Assembly (NCBI RefSeq): GCF_900106555.1
Contig: NZ_FNOE01000009.1
Location: 47,410-111,409 of the forward strand
DNA: 64,000 nt
Source: Nitrosomonas oligotropha
GTDB taxonomy: Bacteria > Pseudomonadota > Gammaproteobacteria > Burkholderiales > Nitrosomonadaceae
Direction: 5' to 3'
The first letter of the stretch is position 1. Each line of letters opens with the position of its first letter. Below are positions 18,163 through 28,118 of the stretch, one piece after another. The translations under genes were made by a program, and so were the position numbers. The notes beneath the pieces were generated by a model. The model was not told where the DNA came from. It saw only the letters and a program-made list of their open reading frames with translations, and did no database searches.

Positions 18163-21100
18163 TTAGCGCCAGATAACATGAACCGCCCGCTCCATCCAGC
18201 TGTGCTTGATGACAGAAAAACTCCACGGCAAGCTATCCAGCAACATATCAAACACGCCGGGTTCAACTGTCAGATACCACATGCCATCTTCTTTTAATTG
18301 CAATTTCCCTTTACGCCGCAGGAATGTCTCGCGTAAACCGCTGATGGAGGTATTACCGATGGTTTTCCAATTCTGAATCATGCCGCGCATCAACCCTTCG
18401 ATCGTTTCCTGTTCCTGCGCGTTGATCGCGATTTCCCGGCAGATCGGAATGCCGGTCGATACGCCGCATAGAATTTTGTTCAGTGTCAATTGGTATTCCG
18501 GCGATTGCGTTTGCTCGTTGACCATAAACTGCAGCAAATGCGCCGCACGCTCGGCTGCTTGGCGATCGACAAAAGCGCCCTCCTCGACCAGTTTCAGCAT
18601 GCTGAAAAGCCGCGGCAAATACGGCGCTGCCAGCACCTGCCCGGCATTATCGATATAAATCTCCTCGGTGACATCGGTCGGTTCAGTTCGGTTCAGCAAA
18701 GCATCCCAATCGATGGCCGCTGCTTGCTCAACCGGCACCGGCGGACTGACTCCGGTTTCGACCAGTGGATTTTCTTTCCCGCTGTGCAGTGATTCGACCG
18801 GAGTGTCGATCAGTGCCTGTAACAATAAACGAATCGCAGCGGCCGTTTTATTCTGCGCCAACGCTTCATACCAAGCCCGTAGCGTGATCTGCACACCCGT
18901 CTCATCCGATACGCCGCGTGCGAGTGCCTGCAAGTAGATCGCCGGTGTGATTTCAGCGGTGTCCAGGGTCAACAGATACCGCAGGCTAGCGGCCCATAAA
19001 CGCTGTTGCCATTGCTGCCGGTTATTTTGTCCGGTTACCCGGTAAAGCTTGTCTGTCTGCGCCAGCAGGTGTTCATTCAGCACGGCCGCTTGTGGCGCCA
19101 ACAGGTAAGCGATCTCCATCCGTATGGATGGCGGTAGTTTGTTCACCCAGCCGGGTACGGCTATCGCGCGCAGTGTCATGCGTAACCGTTGCCTGAGTTC
19201 GGCCGGTTGAGTGCTTGTCTCAATCGTTGCATGATGCGCATCGATCAGCTGTGCCGCGCGCAAGGCTGCGATTACTGTTGCGTACAGTGCTTCATCACTT
19301 GCCGGAGAGTGTTGTTCGGTTGAGTGTTGTGATGTTGATCCGGTTGTTGATTCCGTTTTGACTTGCTTGCCTTGTTCGTTCCAATCCTCACGGGCATCAC
19401 TCGGCCGGAAAGATGTTTGCTTCGACTGGATTGCAATCGCTTCCAGGTCGATTTCCCGGTCATGCAGTAGATCTTCCAGCAGGAGCCGGTAGTAGGCTTG
19501 CCGGTCATTGACGCGATCCGCGTACTTTTCTATTGCTTGCAGGAAGGTACGCCGGTCGGCAGTGTCGCTGGCGGATTCCATCTGCAGCAGTTGCTCAACC
19601 AAGCTGTACAGTTCGATTGCGTCCAGTTGCGCTGCCGTTACATCGTAACGGCGGCTACGTAGATCTTGATACAGTTGCCGCAGTTGCGCCGGGTGATTGA
19701 TTGCTAACGTTTCCAGCAACGCGCTCAGACTGTACCCGGCAGCCGGTTGACCGGTTGCAAAGCGTTGCTGAATCTGCCAGTAAGCAGCATGTGCTTCGTT
19801 TGCTGGGTTAAGCTCCTGAACGGAATGCGGAGTTTCTTCGGCTGTTTGCTGCCATGCCGGTGCGCCGCCGATGAGCGTTCGCAATAACGCCGCTATCGCG
19901 CTGGCGGTTTTACTGTGTCCCAGCGCTACGTGCCAGGCGCGGAGGGTTGTCTGTAAATTCGCTTCTTTTGGAGAGACAGCGCGCACGAGCGTTTGCAAGT
20001 AAGCGGCTAGATCAGTCTCTGTAGCGGTTTCGGACAACAGATAATCCAGACTCGCACCCCATAGCCGCTGCTTCCAGTGTTTTTGCGTTGCTTTCCCGGA
20101 CGATCCGGGCAGCCGGTACAGGACGGTACTGTGCGCCAGCAGGCGTTCGATCAGCAGCGCCGCTGGCGGCGACAGCCAGTAGCTGATGTCCAGCAGGACC
20201 GGTTGCGGCAGCTGGAGCAGCTGGGGTTTTATTGCTGGTGATTGCAGTAAACGATGTAACCGTTGCCGCCGTTCAACCGCTTGCAGCCGCAGCACGCTCG
20301 AAGCAAATTCCGCGTCGATCAGCTTCGCCTGTTGCAGTGCCGCTACGATGCGGAAGTACAATGCTTCATGCACCGGCCGGGTTTGTTCCGCTTCAGCGGC
20401 TTGTGCAGTGATCTCCGGCAACCTGACGTCTTCTACATTCTCAGTCTCTTTTATTGCCTCCAGTTTGGCCGGCTCACTGTGCGCCGCAACCGCTCTCCCC
20501 TCTGCCTGAGTGCTCGCAGCAAGGCCTCTCAGCAATGTAAGCAATGCACCGGAAGTGTTACGCTGCGCCAGCGCTTCATGCCAAGCCTGTAGTGTAGCTT
20601 GCGCATCAGCTTCGCCCGATACGCCACGTGCAAGCGCTTGCATATAGGCCGCCGGTGAAATATCAGTAGCATCCTGAGTTAACAAATAACGCATGCTGGC
20701 CATCCATAAGCGCTGCTCCCATTGCTTCCGGCTGCTTTGTTCGATCCGGGCAATCGCCCGGTATAGCGTATCCGCGTGCGCCAGTAGATGTTCGTTCAGC
20801 ACTGCCGCTGACGGGGCTAACAAATAGGCAATATCCATCCGGATTGATTGCGCCAGCTGATTCACCCAGTCGTGTACGGCTATCGCACGCAATGCAGCCC
20901 GTAACCGTTGTCTGAGGTCCGCGGGCTGAATACTTTCTTCTATAGCCGCGAGACGCTCATGAATCAGCCCTAATCTACACAGTTCCGCCATAACGGTGAC
21001 ATACAGCGTCTCAAAACCGGTTTGGGGTTGCGGCGCCATTGGCTGGAAAGTCGATCCGGTACTCACCGGTTCCGCGGTGATCGGCTTGTCCCGATTTTTA

Positions 21101-23856
21101 TGGGCAGAATCGTTTTCAAGCAATGTTTGCTGCGGTAACGCTGCAATCGCTTTCGGATCAATTTCCCGTTCTTCTAACCGGCTCTCCGGCAACGGTTGAA
21201 AGTCAGCCGTTTGCGCTTTATCACCAGCTTCGCCTTGCGCCAACGCTTCATACCAAGCCCGTAGCGTGATCTGTGCATCGGTCTCATCCGACACATCGCG
21301 TGCGAGCGCCTGCAAGTAAGCCGCCGGTGTGATCTCAACGGTGTCCAGGGTCAGCAGATACCGCAAGCTGGCAGCCCATAAGCGCTGTTGCCATTGCTGC
21401 CGGTTGCTTTGTCCGGCTAACCCGGTTACCCGATAAAGCTTGTCTGTCTGCGCCAGCAGATGTTCATTCAGTACGGCCGCTTGCGGCGCCAGCAGGTACG
21501 CGATATTCATCCGTATGGATTGCGGCAGTTTGTTCACCCAATCGCTCGCTTTAATCGTGTGCAATATGCCGCGCAACCGTTGCCTGAGTTCAGCCGGTTG
21601 AGTGCTTGTCTCAACCGTTGCATGATGCGCATCAATCAGCTGTGCCTCGCGCAAGGCTGCGATTACTGTTGCGTACAGTGCTTCATCGCCTGCCGGGGAG
21701 TGTTGTTCGGTTGATTGTTGTGACGTTGATCCAACTGCTGATTCCGTTTCGGCTTGTTTGGCTTGTTCGTTCCGATCTTCACGGGCATCACTCGGCTGGA
21801 AAGGTGTTTGCTGCGATTGGCTTGCAATCGCTTCCAGGTCGATTTCCCGGTCATGCAGTAGATCTTCCAGCAGCAGCCGGTAGTAGGCTTGCCGGTCATT
21901 GGCATGATCCGCGTACTTTTCTATTGCTTGCAGGAAGGTGCGCCGGTCGGCAGTGTCGCTGGCGGATTCCATTCGCAGCAGTTGTTCAACCAGGCTGTGC
22001 AGTTCGACCGCATCCAGTTGGGCTGCTGTTACATCGTAGTGGCGGTTGCGCAGGTCTTGATACAGTTGCCGCAATTGCGCAGGGTGATTGGTTGCTAACG
22101 TTTCCAGCAACGCGCTCAGATCGTACCCGGCAGCCGGTTGACCGGTTGTGAAGCGTTGCTGGAGTTGCCAGTAAGCAGCATGTGCTTCGCTTGCTGGGTT
22201 TAATTCCTGAACGGAATGCGGGGTTTCTTCTGCTGTCTGCTGCCATGCCGGTGCGCCGCCGATGAGTGTTCGCAATAACGCCGCTATCGCGCTGGCGGTT
22301 TTGCTGTGCTCCAGTGCTACGTGCCAAGCGTGCAGGGTTGTCTGTAAGCGCGCCTCTTTGGGAGAGACAGCGCGCACAAGCGTTTGTAAGTAAGCGGCCG
22401 GATCGATCTCTGTAGCGGTTTCAGACAACAGATAATCCAGACTCACACTCCATAGTTGCTGCTTCCAGTGTTTCTGCGTTGCTTTCCCGGACGATCCAGG
22501 CAGCCGGTACAGCACGACGCTATGCGCCAGCAGGCGTTCGAACAGCAACGCCGTAGGCGGCGACAGCCAGTAGCTGATGTCCAGCAGAACCGGTTGCGGC
22601 AGCTGGAGCAGTTGGGGTTTTATTGCTGGTGATTGCAGTAAACGATGCAACCGTTGCCGCCGTTCAGCCGCTTGCAGCCGCAGCACGCTCGAAGCAAATT
22701 CCGCATCGATCAGCTTTGCCTGTTGCAGTGCCGCTACGATGCGGAAGTACAATGTTTCATGCACCGGCCGGGCTTGTTCCGCTTCAGCGGATTGTGCAGT
22801 GATCTCCGGGTGTTGCGCTTCCTCTTCCCAGCGCTCGCTTTCTGTCCCTTTCGTCTTGCTTTGTGCTGCATCCTGATCGTCATTCCGGGGCATCGGCAAA
22901 GCTGAGTTCCCTGTGGAATCAGCATGCGGATTCCGTGCATAGGCATTTTCCATGGCCAGCAATGCGTCATACAGCAAGCTACCGGTTCTCTCTTCGTGAC
23001 GAGACTGCGCGGCCAATTGGCGGATTCTTTTCAGCAGGGAGAGCGATTCTCGCGCTTGCGGCGGTGCAATTTCCCGGAAAAGGCGATCCAGCAGAATCAC
23101 CCGGTCAGCCTCAGACTGGCCGTGTTGCAGCAACAGTGCCAAGAGCTTTTCCCAGGCGGCATTGACCGCCTGTGTTTGAGCGGCTGGCATGGTATCCGTA
23201 TGTGACATTGCCCGTTGATATAGCCGCAGGAAATCCAACAGGGGATGCGCATGATCCGGCGTGATACGGCTTAAAACATCCTCCAATGCACTGCGTGGAA
23301 ACTGCGAAACCAAGCGGTTAATCACTACCGTTCTTTCCGCAGATGGCAAACGTTTGAGCAGATGAACCCAAGCTGCGCTGGCGCTGTGTTCCCGCAGTAC
23401 TTGCTGCAGCATCTTTTCGTGCACATGCCGATCTGCCGTGTCCATAGGCCAGGACATCCGGCCCGTCAGCAAAAAATCCTGCAGTTTTTCCAAATCCGTT
23501 TGGATCTTACTTAACCGCTGTACCGATAATTGCGCAGGCAATGTCTTGACCGGTATCGATCCAGATTGGACAAAATTGCTTTGCATCGCGCGCAGCTGGT
23601 CACTCAGTTCCTCCTGCACGCGCTGAATCAATTCAGCATAAAAATCCACGCCGGGAATATTACCCAGGTCAATTTCCACCCGATCCAAACGCCAGACCGC
23701 ATCAGTTTCATCGAATTCATCCAGAATTGAATCGATGGCAGGCAACAGCTTTGCTGTCAGGAAAGCATTCATTTCCGGCTCGTGTTCGTTGGCTAGCGAG
23801 AAAGAGTCAAACGAACAATCAAAAATAAATTCATCAATGCGGTGCGCGCTCGACAT
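18163..23856 (-). CDS. CIS tape-measure protein with large internal duplications (Afp14-like)
   Basis: 1897 aa from the ATG at 23856; an in-frame GTG at 23877 overlaps the upstream gene. The N-terminus (SSAHRIDEFIFDCSF, KLLPAIDSILDEFD, WRLDRVEIDLGNI) and C-terminus (AGQVLAAPYLPRLFSMLKL, EYQLTLNKILCGV, GLRETFLRRKGKL, LPWSFSVIKHSWM) match the CIS tape-measure family. Between them are repeated helical modules: an LYFRIVAALQQAKLIDAEF block and the DRRTFLQAIEKYAD/YYRLLLEDLLHDREIDLEAI block, each twice, and a RQRLR...IAYLLAP block three times. In DNA, ~18.86-20.43 kb repeats ~21.24-22.82 kb at a 2391-bp offset. It likely sets tail length or connects tube and baseplate. Confidence 0.85.
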   Translation of the reverse strand: MSSAHRIDEFIFDCSFDSFSLANEHEPEMNAFLTAKLLPAIDSILDEFDETDAVWRLDRVEIDLGNIPGVDFYAELIQRVQEELSDQLRAMQSNFVQSGSIPVKTLPAQLSVQRLSKIQTDLEKLQDFLLTGRMSWPMDTADRHVHEKMLQQVLREHSASAAWVHLLKRLPSAERTVVINRLVSQFPRSALEDVLSRITPDHAHPLLDFLRLYQRAMSHTDTMPAAQTQAVNAAWEKLLALLLQHGQSEADRVILLDRLFREIAPPQARESLSLLKRIRQLAAQSRHEERTGSLLYDALLAMENAYARNPHADSTGNSALPMPRNDDQDAAQSKTKGTESERWEEEAQHPEITAQSAEAEQARPVHETLYFRIVAALQQAKLIDAEFASSVLRLQAAERRQRLHRLLQSPAIKPQLLQLPQPVLLDISYWLSPPTALLFERLLAHSVVLYRLPGSSGKATQKHWKQQLWSVSLDYLLSETATEIDPAAYLQTLVRAVSPKEARLQTTLHAWHVALEHSKTASAIAALLRTLIGGAPAWQQTAEETPHSVQELNPASEAHAAYWQLQQRFTTGQPAAGYDLSALLETLATNHPAQLRQLYQDLRNRHYDVTAAQLDAVELHSLVEQLLRMESASDTADRRTFLQAIEKYADHANDRQAYYRLLLEDLLHDREIDLEAIASQSQQTPFQPSDAREDRNEQAKQAETESAVGSTSQQSTEQHSPAGDEALYATVIAALREAQLIDAHHATVETSTQPAELRQRLRGILHTIKASDWVNKLPQSIRMNIAYLLAPQAAVLNEHLLAQTDKLYRVTGLAGQSNRQQWQQRLWAASLRYLLTLDTVEITPAAYLQALARDVSDETDAQITLRAWYEALAQGEAGDKAQTADFQPLPESRLEEREIDPKAIAALPQQTLLENDSAHKNRDKPITAEPVSTGSTFQPMAPQPQTGFETLYVTVMAELCRLGLIHERLAAIEESIQPADLRQRLRAALRAIAVHDWVNQLAQSIRMDIAYLLAPSAAVLNEHLLAHADTLYRAIARIEQSSRKQWEQRLWMASMRYLLTQDATDISPAAYMQALARGVSGEADAQATLQAWHEALAQRNTSGALLTLLRGLAASTQAEGRAVAAHSEPAKLEAIKETENVEDVRLPEITAQAAEAEQTRPVHEALYFRIVAALQQAKLIDAEFASSVLRLQAVERRQRLHRLLQSPAIKPQLLQLPQPVLLDISYWLSPPAALLIERLLAHSTVLYRLPGSSGKATQKHWKQRLWGASLDYLLSETATETDLAAYLQTLVRAVSPKEANLQTTLRAWHVALGHSKTASAIAALLRTLIGGAPAWQQTAEETPHSVQELNPANEAHAAYWQIQQRFATGQPAAGYSLSALLETLAINHPAQLRQLYQDLRSRRYDVTAAQLDAIELYSLVEQLLQMESASDTADRRTFLQAIEKYADRVNDRQAYYRLLLEDLLHDREIDLEAIAIQSKQTSFRPSDAREDWNEQGKQVKTESTTGSTSQHSTEQHSPASDEALYATVIAALRAAQLIDAHHATIETSTQPAELRQRLRMTLRAIAVPGWVNKLPPSIRMEIAYLLAPQAAVLNEHLLAQTDKLYRVTGQNNRQQWQQRLWAASLRYLLTLDTAEITPAIYLQALARGVSDETGVQITLRAWYEALAQNKTAAAIRLLLQALIDTPVESLHSGKENPLVETGVSPPVPVEQAAAIDWDALLNRTEPTDVTEEIYIDNAGQVLAAPYLPRLFSMLKLVEEGAFVDRQAAERAAHLLQFMVNEQTQSPEYQLTLNKILCGVSTGIPICREIAINAQEQETIEGLMRGMIQNWKTIGNTSISGLRETFLRRKGKLQLKEDGMWYLTVEPGVFDMLLDSLPWSFSVIKHSWMERAVHVIWR
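18859..20430 (-). repeat. Internal duplication in the tape-measure gene, copy A
   Basis: This segment matches 21241-22820 with high identity. Anchor words such as GACAGCCAGT and GTTGTTCGGT recur exactly 2391 bp later; at the left end the offset is 2382 bp because of a 9-bp in-frame indel. Boundaries are read by eye. Confidence 0.85.
21241..22820 (-). repeat. Internal duplication in the tape-measure gene, copy B
   Basis: Second copy of the ~1.57-kb segment, separated from copy A by ~0.8 kb that holds a third, diverged copy of one module. All differences seen keep the frame, so the repeat expands the protein by whole modules (797 residues per period). Confidence 0.85.
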
Positions 23857-23860
23857 AGTA

Positions 23861-26800
23861 TTAAAGCCAGCATTCACAATCGGTTTCTCCTCTGTTTTTC
23901 AGCAGAAAAGAGATGATTCGTTCCGATGCTCTGTTTAGTTGCTTGAAATTATCCTGATGGTGATCGAGGTTGGCCTGCTGTAGACAAAATAACCAAGTTT
24001 TATAGCGTTGCTCGAGATCCTGCATCGGTACAAAGTCGAGCCAGTAAAACTCGGGGAGAATATGCGCGGGGAGATTCTTGATCACCGTTTCCTCGGCAAA
24101 TTTACGGAATGCGGTATTTGCAAACCTTGCCGTCCAGGATGGAAAAATCACGCTGACACGGAAATCAAAAAAATCTTCAGTACCGGAGATAGCGGTAGCA
24201 GCATCTTTTCCTCGATGCCGCAGCAGCACGTGCTCGATCATGTGAAAACTCTCGCATGCGATATTCAGCTGTGTAATCGCGCGGCAGAACTCATGCGCGT
24301 ATCGAACCGCGTCATCCCGGTTGCGTTTGCGGCTCAATGGCCATAAGCGGGTATTCTGTCCGGACTTCAAACACACGGCGGTATATTCCCTGGTGCTGAT
24401 CAGCCGGAAATTTTTTATCTCGACGCCATCCTTAAAAACGCCGTAACCAAACGGCGGGAGCTTTGCGGGAATAGCAATTTCTGCAAACTTTTCTTCCTCG
24501 AATACGACTGGAATCGCGCGATCTTCCATTTTCTCCGGTAAGAATTGCACACTTTCCGCCAGAATATGATCGGGAATCAGGCGGCTGTTTCTTTCCGCGA
24601 GAACATCGGTGATCAATGCAATACGATCGAATGACTGCAATCCCAGCAGAATACTGATCCGTTTATGCGCACCGGCGAGATTTTCTTCCAGCTCGCCATG
24701 ATGTGGGTGCAATACCGGTTTCAGGTAGTTAAAACCCTTCGCCCGGTCGCGCGTGATTTCCCGGATACATTTCAGATAATTGATTTTGTTCTCGATCACC
24801 CACTTGGCTTGATCGGGACGCCGGTAACAATCGAATTCTTGCAATGAGCGTTGCGGATATTGCTCGCCGTACATCGCCAATACCGTATCCAGCACGCGAT
24901 TCCTGCGCTCGGTGAAGCGATCGTAACGCGTCAGAATCTTGGACAGTGTCGTCCGGCTATGATGATTGCCATCCGCATACAGGGATTCGATGCCGGGAAT
25001 ATTCCGGTCATCGAGAAATTGGGAAAAATAGGACTGTTGCAGCCCGGAATCGAGCGAAAACAAGCGCGGCATTTCTTGCAGATGCTGCAAGTAATCCGCC
25101 ATCAATTGCTCGTACGGAAAGAGGTATGCTTTGAGCTGCTTTGCCTTTGCTTTCACGCCGGGCGATTCCGACTGCGGAATACCGTAGCGGTTAATCCCGT
25201 AAATGGCCGGAAAATGATTCTGAATCGAGTAATAATCGGACGATACCCGCCGCTCTCCTCTGGGCAGCGGGATTAAATGCGCAAACGACGGGCGATTATT
25301 TCTGAATGCATGGTATGCAAAAATTAATTTTTTCAATTCCAGACGCGTTTCTTCCAGCAATGCTTCGTCTTGCGCATTCTCGTAGGGTGTAAATCCCGTC
25401 GTCTTGCCGTCATGATTCTTGCGGCTCACATCCTGGGGAAGCACCAGCCGCAACAGTTGTTTCGGCTTGCCGGATTTAGGAAAACACAGATCGGGAAATA
25501 CGTAGCGCGATGAGTCATAGGAAATGCTGGTGTACTTCTTGTTTTCCTGGTCAATCAGGTAGAGATCGTGCACCTTGCTCACACCATCGATTTGACTGAT
25601 GAGGGAAATTAAATCGACTACGCTGAGAATCTCCTCCGCGCCTTCAAAGCACCGGTCGCTGATGAAACCGTGCTTTGTCAGTGGGCCGGAAAAAACCTGT
25701 TCGTAATTGCCCGTTTCACTCAGAATCGATTCATAGCGGTCAATCTGAATGCCGGAAGAAATGTAGTGGGCGCATTGGAGGAAGATTTCGGCATAAATTT
25801 TGGCACTATTGTGAGCCGGTTGTATTTCGATCTCACCCGCCAGAAAATAGAGCACCGTATGGATAATTTCAATGCGATGAATATCCTCGCACAGATTGCG
25901 ATGCGCGGCAAAAACAGACCGGATTTTTTGTATGACGGCCTTTTCATCGAGCTCCCCTGCACTTTGATCCGGCGTATTGATTTCCGAAAACAAACCATCG
26001 CCGATTCCGGTCAATATTTTATCCAATCTGGATAACACACTCCCGAAGCGCGACAAGGGAATAACCAGCTTTGCCAGCAACTCACCGCCATTGGCTATCC
26101 AATCGTCCGGGTTTGATTCGATCGCAGCCAGAATATTTTTTAACGCATCGTTGAGTTTCGCATAATGGAATACCGCATCCAGCTTGAACAACACTTCGTT
26201 CAACCGGGCACTCAAATCCGTGCTCAGCGATGAATCCATCAAGACCGACCAGATGGAGCCAATCTTGCTCCAGATATCGTCGACACTCGACAAACTCGCA
26301 TCCAGTTGATGCAGGATATCGCCTATTTGATCAGCCAGCTGCTCGGATGCCGGTAACGGCAAGTCAATATCAGCCGCAAAATCGCGCCCTCGTTTTAAGT
26401 TTTCGTGATCAGTATCCAGTTGATGGCCGAGTTGATCCAGCAGCGAGCGAACATGCTCCGAAGCGATATTGATCCGTTCCAGCTTACCGGATAGCTCGCT
26501 CAGACTCTCATCTTGCTTGGGTGGATCCGCTCGGCTTTGAATCAGCTCATCGTCAAGCTTCACGAATACGGTGTAAAGACCGTTGGCTAACGCATTTTCT
26601 TCCGTCGCGCTGGGTTCGAGCCAGACATAATCGATCTCCGGAATGGCGTCGTAGAGAATTTTTTGATAATCGATTCCGGTCACTGCGGCGCTGGGAAGAA
26701 TTTCTTCCGGCGAGTAGAGCGCTTGCTGCTGATAATCGATCGTTCCTTTTGCACCGGTCAAATAATCCGGCACGGTAAATCCGGAACGGTAAGACAAATC

Positions 26801-26977
26801 GGTCAACCCATAGCAGAGTTGTTCCAGAATGGTGACGCCGGGATCATGCAGGTTATAGTCGGTCCATAGGTCACCGGATAAATCCTGAACCTTGCCGATG
26901 GCTTCCTTGCGCAACGTTTCAAAATCCAATCCATCGGGATCGATCCGGATACGCGGTATTTGCTCAGAGGCCGGCAT
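23861..26977 (-). CDS. Large baseplate protein (Afp12/Pvc12-like)
   Basis: 1038 aa. The N-terminal segment (DLWTDYNLHDPGVTILEQLCYGLTDLSYR) is the conserved signature of CIS baseplate wedge proteins. A helical insertion (~130-430) follows and then a large mixed domain (KHGFISDRCF, SVVDLISLISQIDGVSKVHDL). The C-terminus carries FHMIEHVLLRHRG and FRVSVIFPSWTARF, both common in Afp12 homologues. It overlaps the preceding 109-aa gene by 14 bp and the tape-measure gene follows immediately, so translation is probably coupled. Confidence 0.88.
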   Translation of the reverse strand: MPASEQIPRIRIDPDGLDFETLRKEAIGKVQDLSGDLWTDYNLHDPGVTILEQLCYGLTDLSYRSGFTVPDYLTGAKGTIDYQQQALYSPEEILPSAAVTGIDYQKILYDAIPEIDYVWLEPSATEENALANGLYTVFVKLDDELIQSRADPPKQDESLSELSGKLERINIASEHVRSLLDQLGHQLDTDHENLKRGRDFAADIDLPLPASEQLADQIGDILHQLDASLSSVDDIWSKIGSIWSVLMDSSLSTDLSARLNEVLFKLDAVFHYAKLNDALKNILAAIESNPDDWIANGGELLAKLVIPLSRFGSVLSRLDKILTGIGDGLFSEINTPDQSAGELDEKAVIQKIRSVFAAHRNLCEDIHRIEIIHTVLYFLAGEIEIQPAHNSAKIYAEIFLQCAHYISSGIQIDRYESILSETGNYEQVFSGPLTKHGFISDRCFEGAEEILSVVDLISLISQIDGVSKVHDLYLIDQENKKYTSISYDSSRYVFPDLCFPKSGKPKQLLRLVLPQDVSRKNHDGKTTGFTPYENAQDEALLEETRLELKKLIFAYHAFRNNRPSFAHLIPLPRGERRVSSDYYSIQNHFPAIYGINRYGIPQSESPGVKAKAKQLKAYLFPYEQLMADYLQHLQEMPRLFSLDSGLQQSYFSQFLDDRNIPGIESLYADGNHHSRTTLSKILTRYDRFTERRNRVLDTVLAMYGEQYPQRSLQEFDCYRRPDQAKWVIENKINYLKCIREITRDRAKGFNYLKPVLHPHHGELEENLAGAHKRISILLGLQSFDRIALITDVLAERNSRLIPDHILAESVQFLPEKMEDRAIPVVFEEEKFAEIAIPAKLPPFGYGVFKDGVEIKNFRLISTREYTAVCLKSGQNTRLWPLSRKRNRDDAVRYAHEFCRAITQLNIACESFHMIEHVLLRHRGKDAATAISGTEDFFDFRVSVIFPSWTARFANTAFRKFAEETVIKNLPAHILPEFYWLDFVPMQDLEQRYKTWLFCLQQANLDHHQDNFKQLNRASERIISFLLKNRGETDCECWL

Positions 26978-27293
26978 ACTCTTGCGAAGCTGCGAATGAA
27001 TGCGGGTTGCTCAATTGCGCCTGGATTTGCTGGTGCAAACCGGACAGCAATGCATGGACGCGATGATAAGGCAAATTCCCCAGCGCCTTGATGGCCAGTG
27101 ACAGTTCAGCCTCGATAAACACAAAGCGCTGCCGCTCTTGCGGCGCGATACCCGGCGCAAACAATTCATTGGCTTGTTGATTTAACTTACCGATCAGTTC
27201 GAATACGGATTTGAACGGCAGCTCGGCCAGTGCTTCCAGCAGCAGATTGCCTTCCTGCAAACTCAAATGAATGACTAGCATACGCGCGGACAT
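26964..27293 (-). CDS. Small helical CIS protein of unknown function
   Basis: 109 aa, predicted almost fully helical (LSLQEGNLLLEALAELPF, RFVFIEAELSLAIKALG). No family is recognised. Its start codon directly follows the stop of the fibre-like gene (TAAATG) and its end overlaps the Afp12-like gene, so it is a true member of the operon. A structural accessory or assembly chaperone is possible. Confidence 0.7.
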   Translation of the reverse strand: MSARMLVIHLSLQEGNLLLEALAELPFKSVFELIGKLNQQANELFAPGIAPQERQRFVFIEAELSLAIKALGNLPYHRVHALLSGLHQQIQAQLSNPHSFAASQEYAGL

Positions 27294-28118
27294 TTATTTG
27301 TCTTCCTGTCTTTTGCGTAAAACTTTAGGGTACGCCGATTCCGGCTCTTTTTCGCTTTCATACATCACCGGGTCATACCATAACCGGGTAATGTAATAAT
27401 TCACCCAGATCTTGTCACCGTATGACGATTCCACACGAAGCTGCAGCGTGTATTCAAAGTTCTCGATATTCGCGCCGCGCTCCCAACGTAATTCCAGGCG
27501 ATTGCACTTGGCGCCATAGTGCGCCTGATGATAGGTGATGTGGCTCTTGTCGTTATAGGCGTTGAGCGCGAAAGCATGCATCAAGGCATACTTGCCATCG
27601 GCATCTTTACCGCCGACACCGGCCATCACCTCGAAGGCCTGACAGCCGGTCAACGTTTCGGTGATATCGTGCCAGTTTCCATCTGCGGGCACCGGCAGTT
27701 CTCCGCGGCGTCCGACTCTGCCATGCGAAGCAATGGTACCGGCGACATCCAGTTCAAAACGGGGATTATCGGTATTGATACCGACACCGGCTGTTACCGC
27801 ATCGCCGGACTCGGCGCTGCCATCGGTGCTGCGCAATGTCAGAATATGCGGGTTATTTTTATTGCCGAAGCTCAGATTTCCCGTTGCTTTATCGATACCG
27901 GCAGACCACATGGCGCTGAGCGTCGCCATGTTCTGATAAAAACTCATCAGCTTGCCGTCGCCCAGCTGAAAAATTTTCAATCCCTCTTCGGCGGTTTTCT
28001 CGAATCCATCATCAATCAGATTCAGCGTCGAATCGATCAAGTCGGCAAATGCCACTTCAGAAGGCATTCTGCCATTCTTGAATTTGGCTTCTAGTGTTTT
28101 TCTATCTTTTCGCGCCAT
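27294..28118 (-). CDS. Fibre-like protein of the CIS
   Basis: 274 aa. The N-terminus (FKNGRMPSEVAFADLIDSTLNL) is followed by a phage-fibre-type segment AGVGINTDNPRFELDVAGTI (~residues 108-127). The C-terminal half is a beta-rich domain (GNWHDITETLTGCQAFEVMAG, LELRWERG, LQLRVESSYGDKIWV). The middle motif is typical of trimeric fibre or adhesin shafts, so I infer a receptor-binding or baseplate-attached fibre in the Afp13 position. It is short for a full tail fibre. The start lies inside the end of the baseplate-J gene (28-bp overlap). Confidence 0.6.
   Translation of the reverse strand: MARKDRKTLEAKFKNGRMPSEVAFADLIDSTLNLIDDGFEKTAEEGLKIFQLGDGKLMSFYQNMATLSAMWSAGIDKATGNLSFGNKNNPHILTLRSTDGSAESGDAVTAGVGINTDNPRFELDVAGTIASHGRVGRRGELPVPADGNWHDITETLTGCQAFEVMAGVGGKDADGKYALMHAFALNAYNDKSHITYHQAHYGAKCNRLELRWERGANIENFEYTLQLRVESSYGDKIWVNYYITRLWYDPVMYESEKEPESAYPKVLRKRQEDK

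Noticed and set aside
18163..23856. Direct repeats as a possible CRISPR array or IS pair
   Set aside because: The repeats are long, in-frame and inside one protein-coding gene, so they are protein modules.
27519..28094. 191-aa reading frame on the plus strand
   Set aside because: Antisense to the fibre-like gene, no supporting start signal or recognisable domain.
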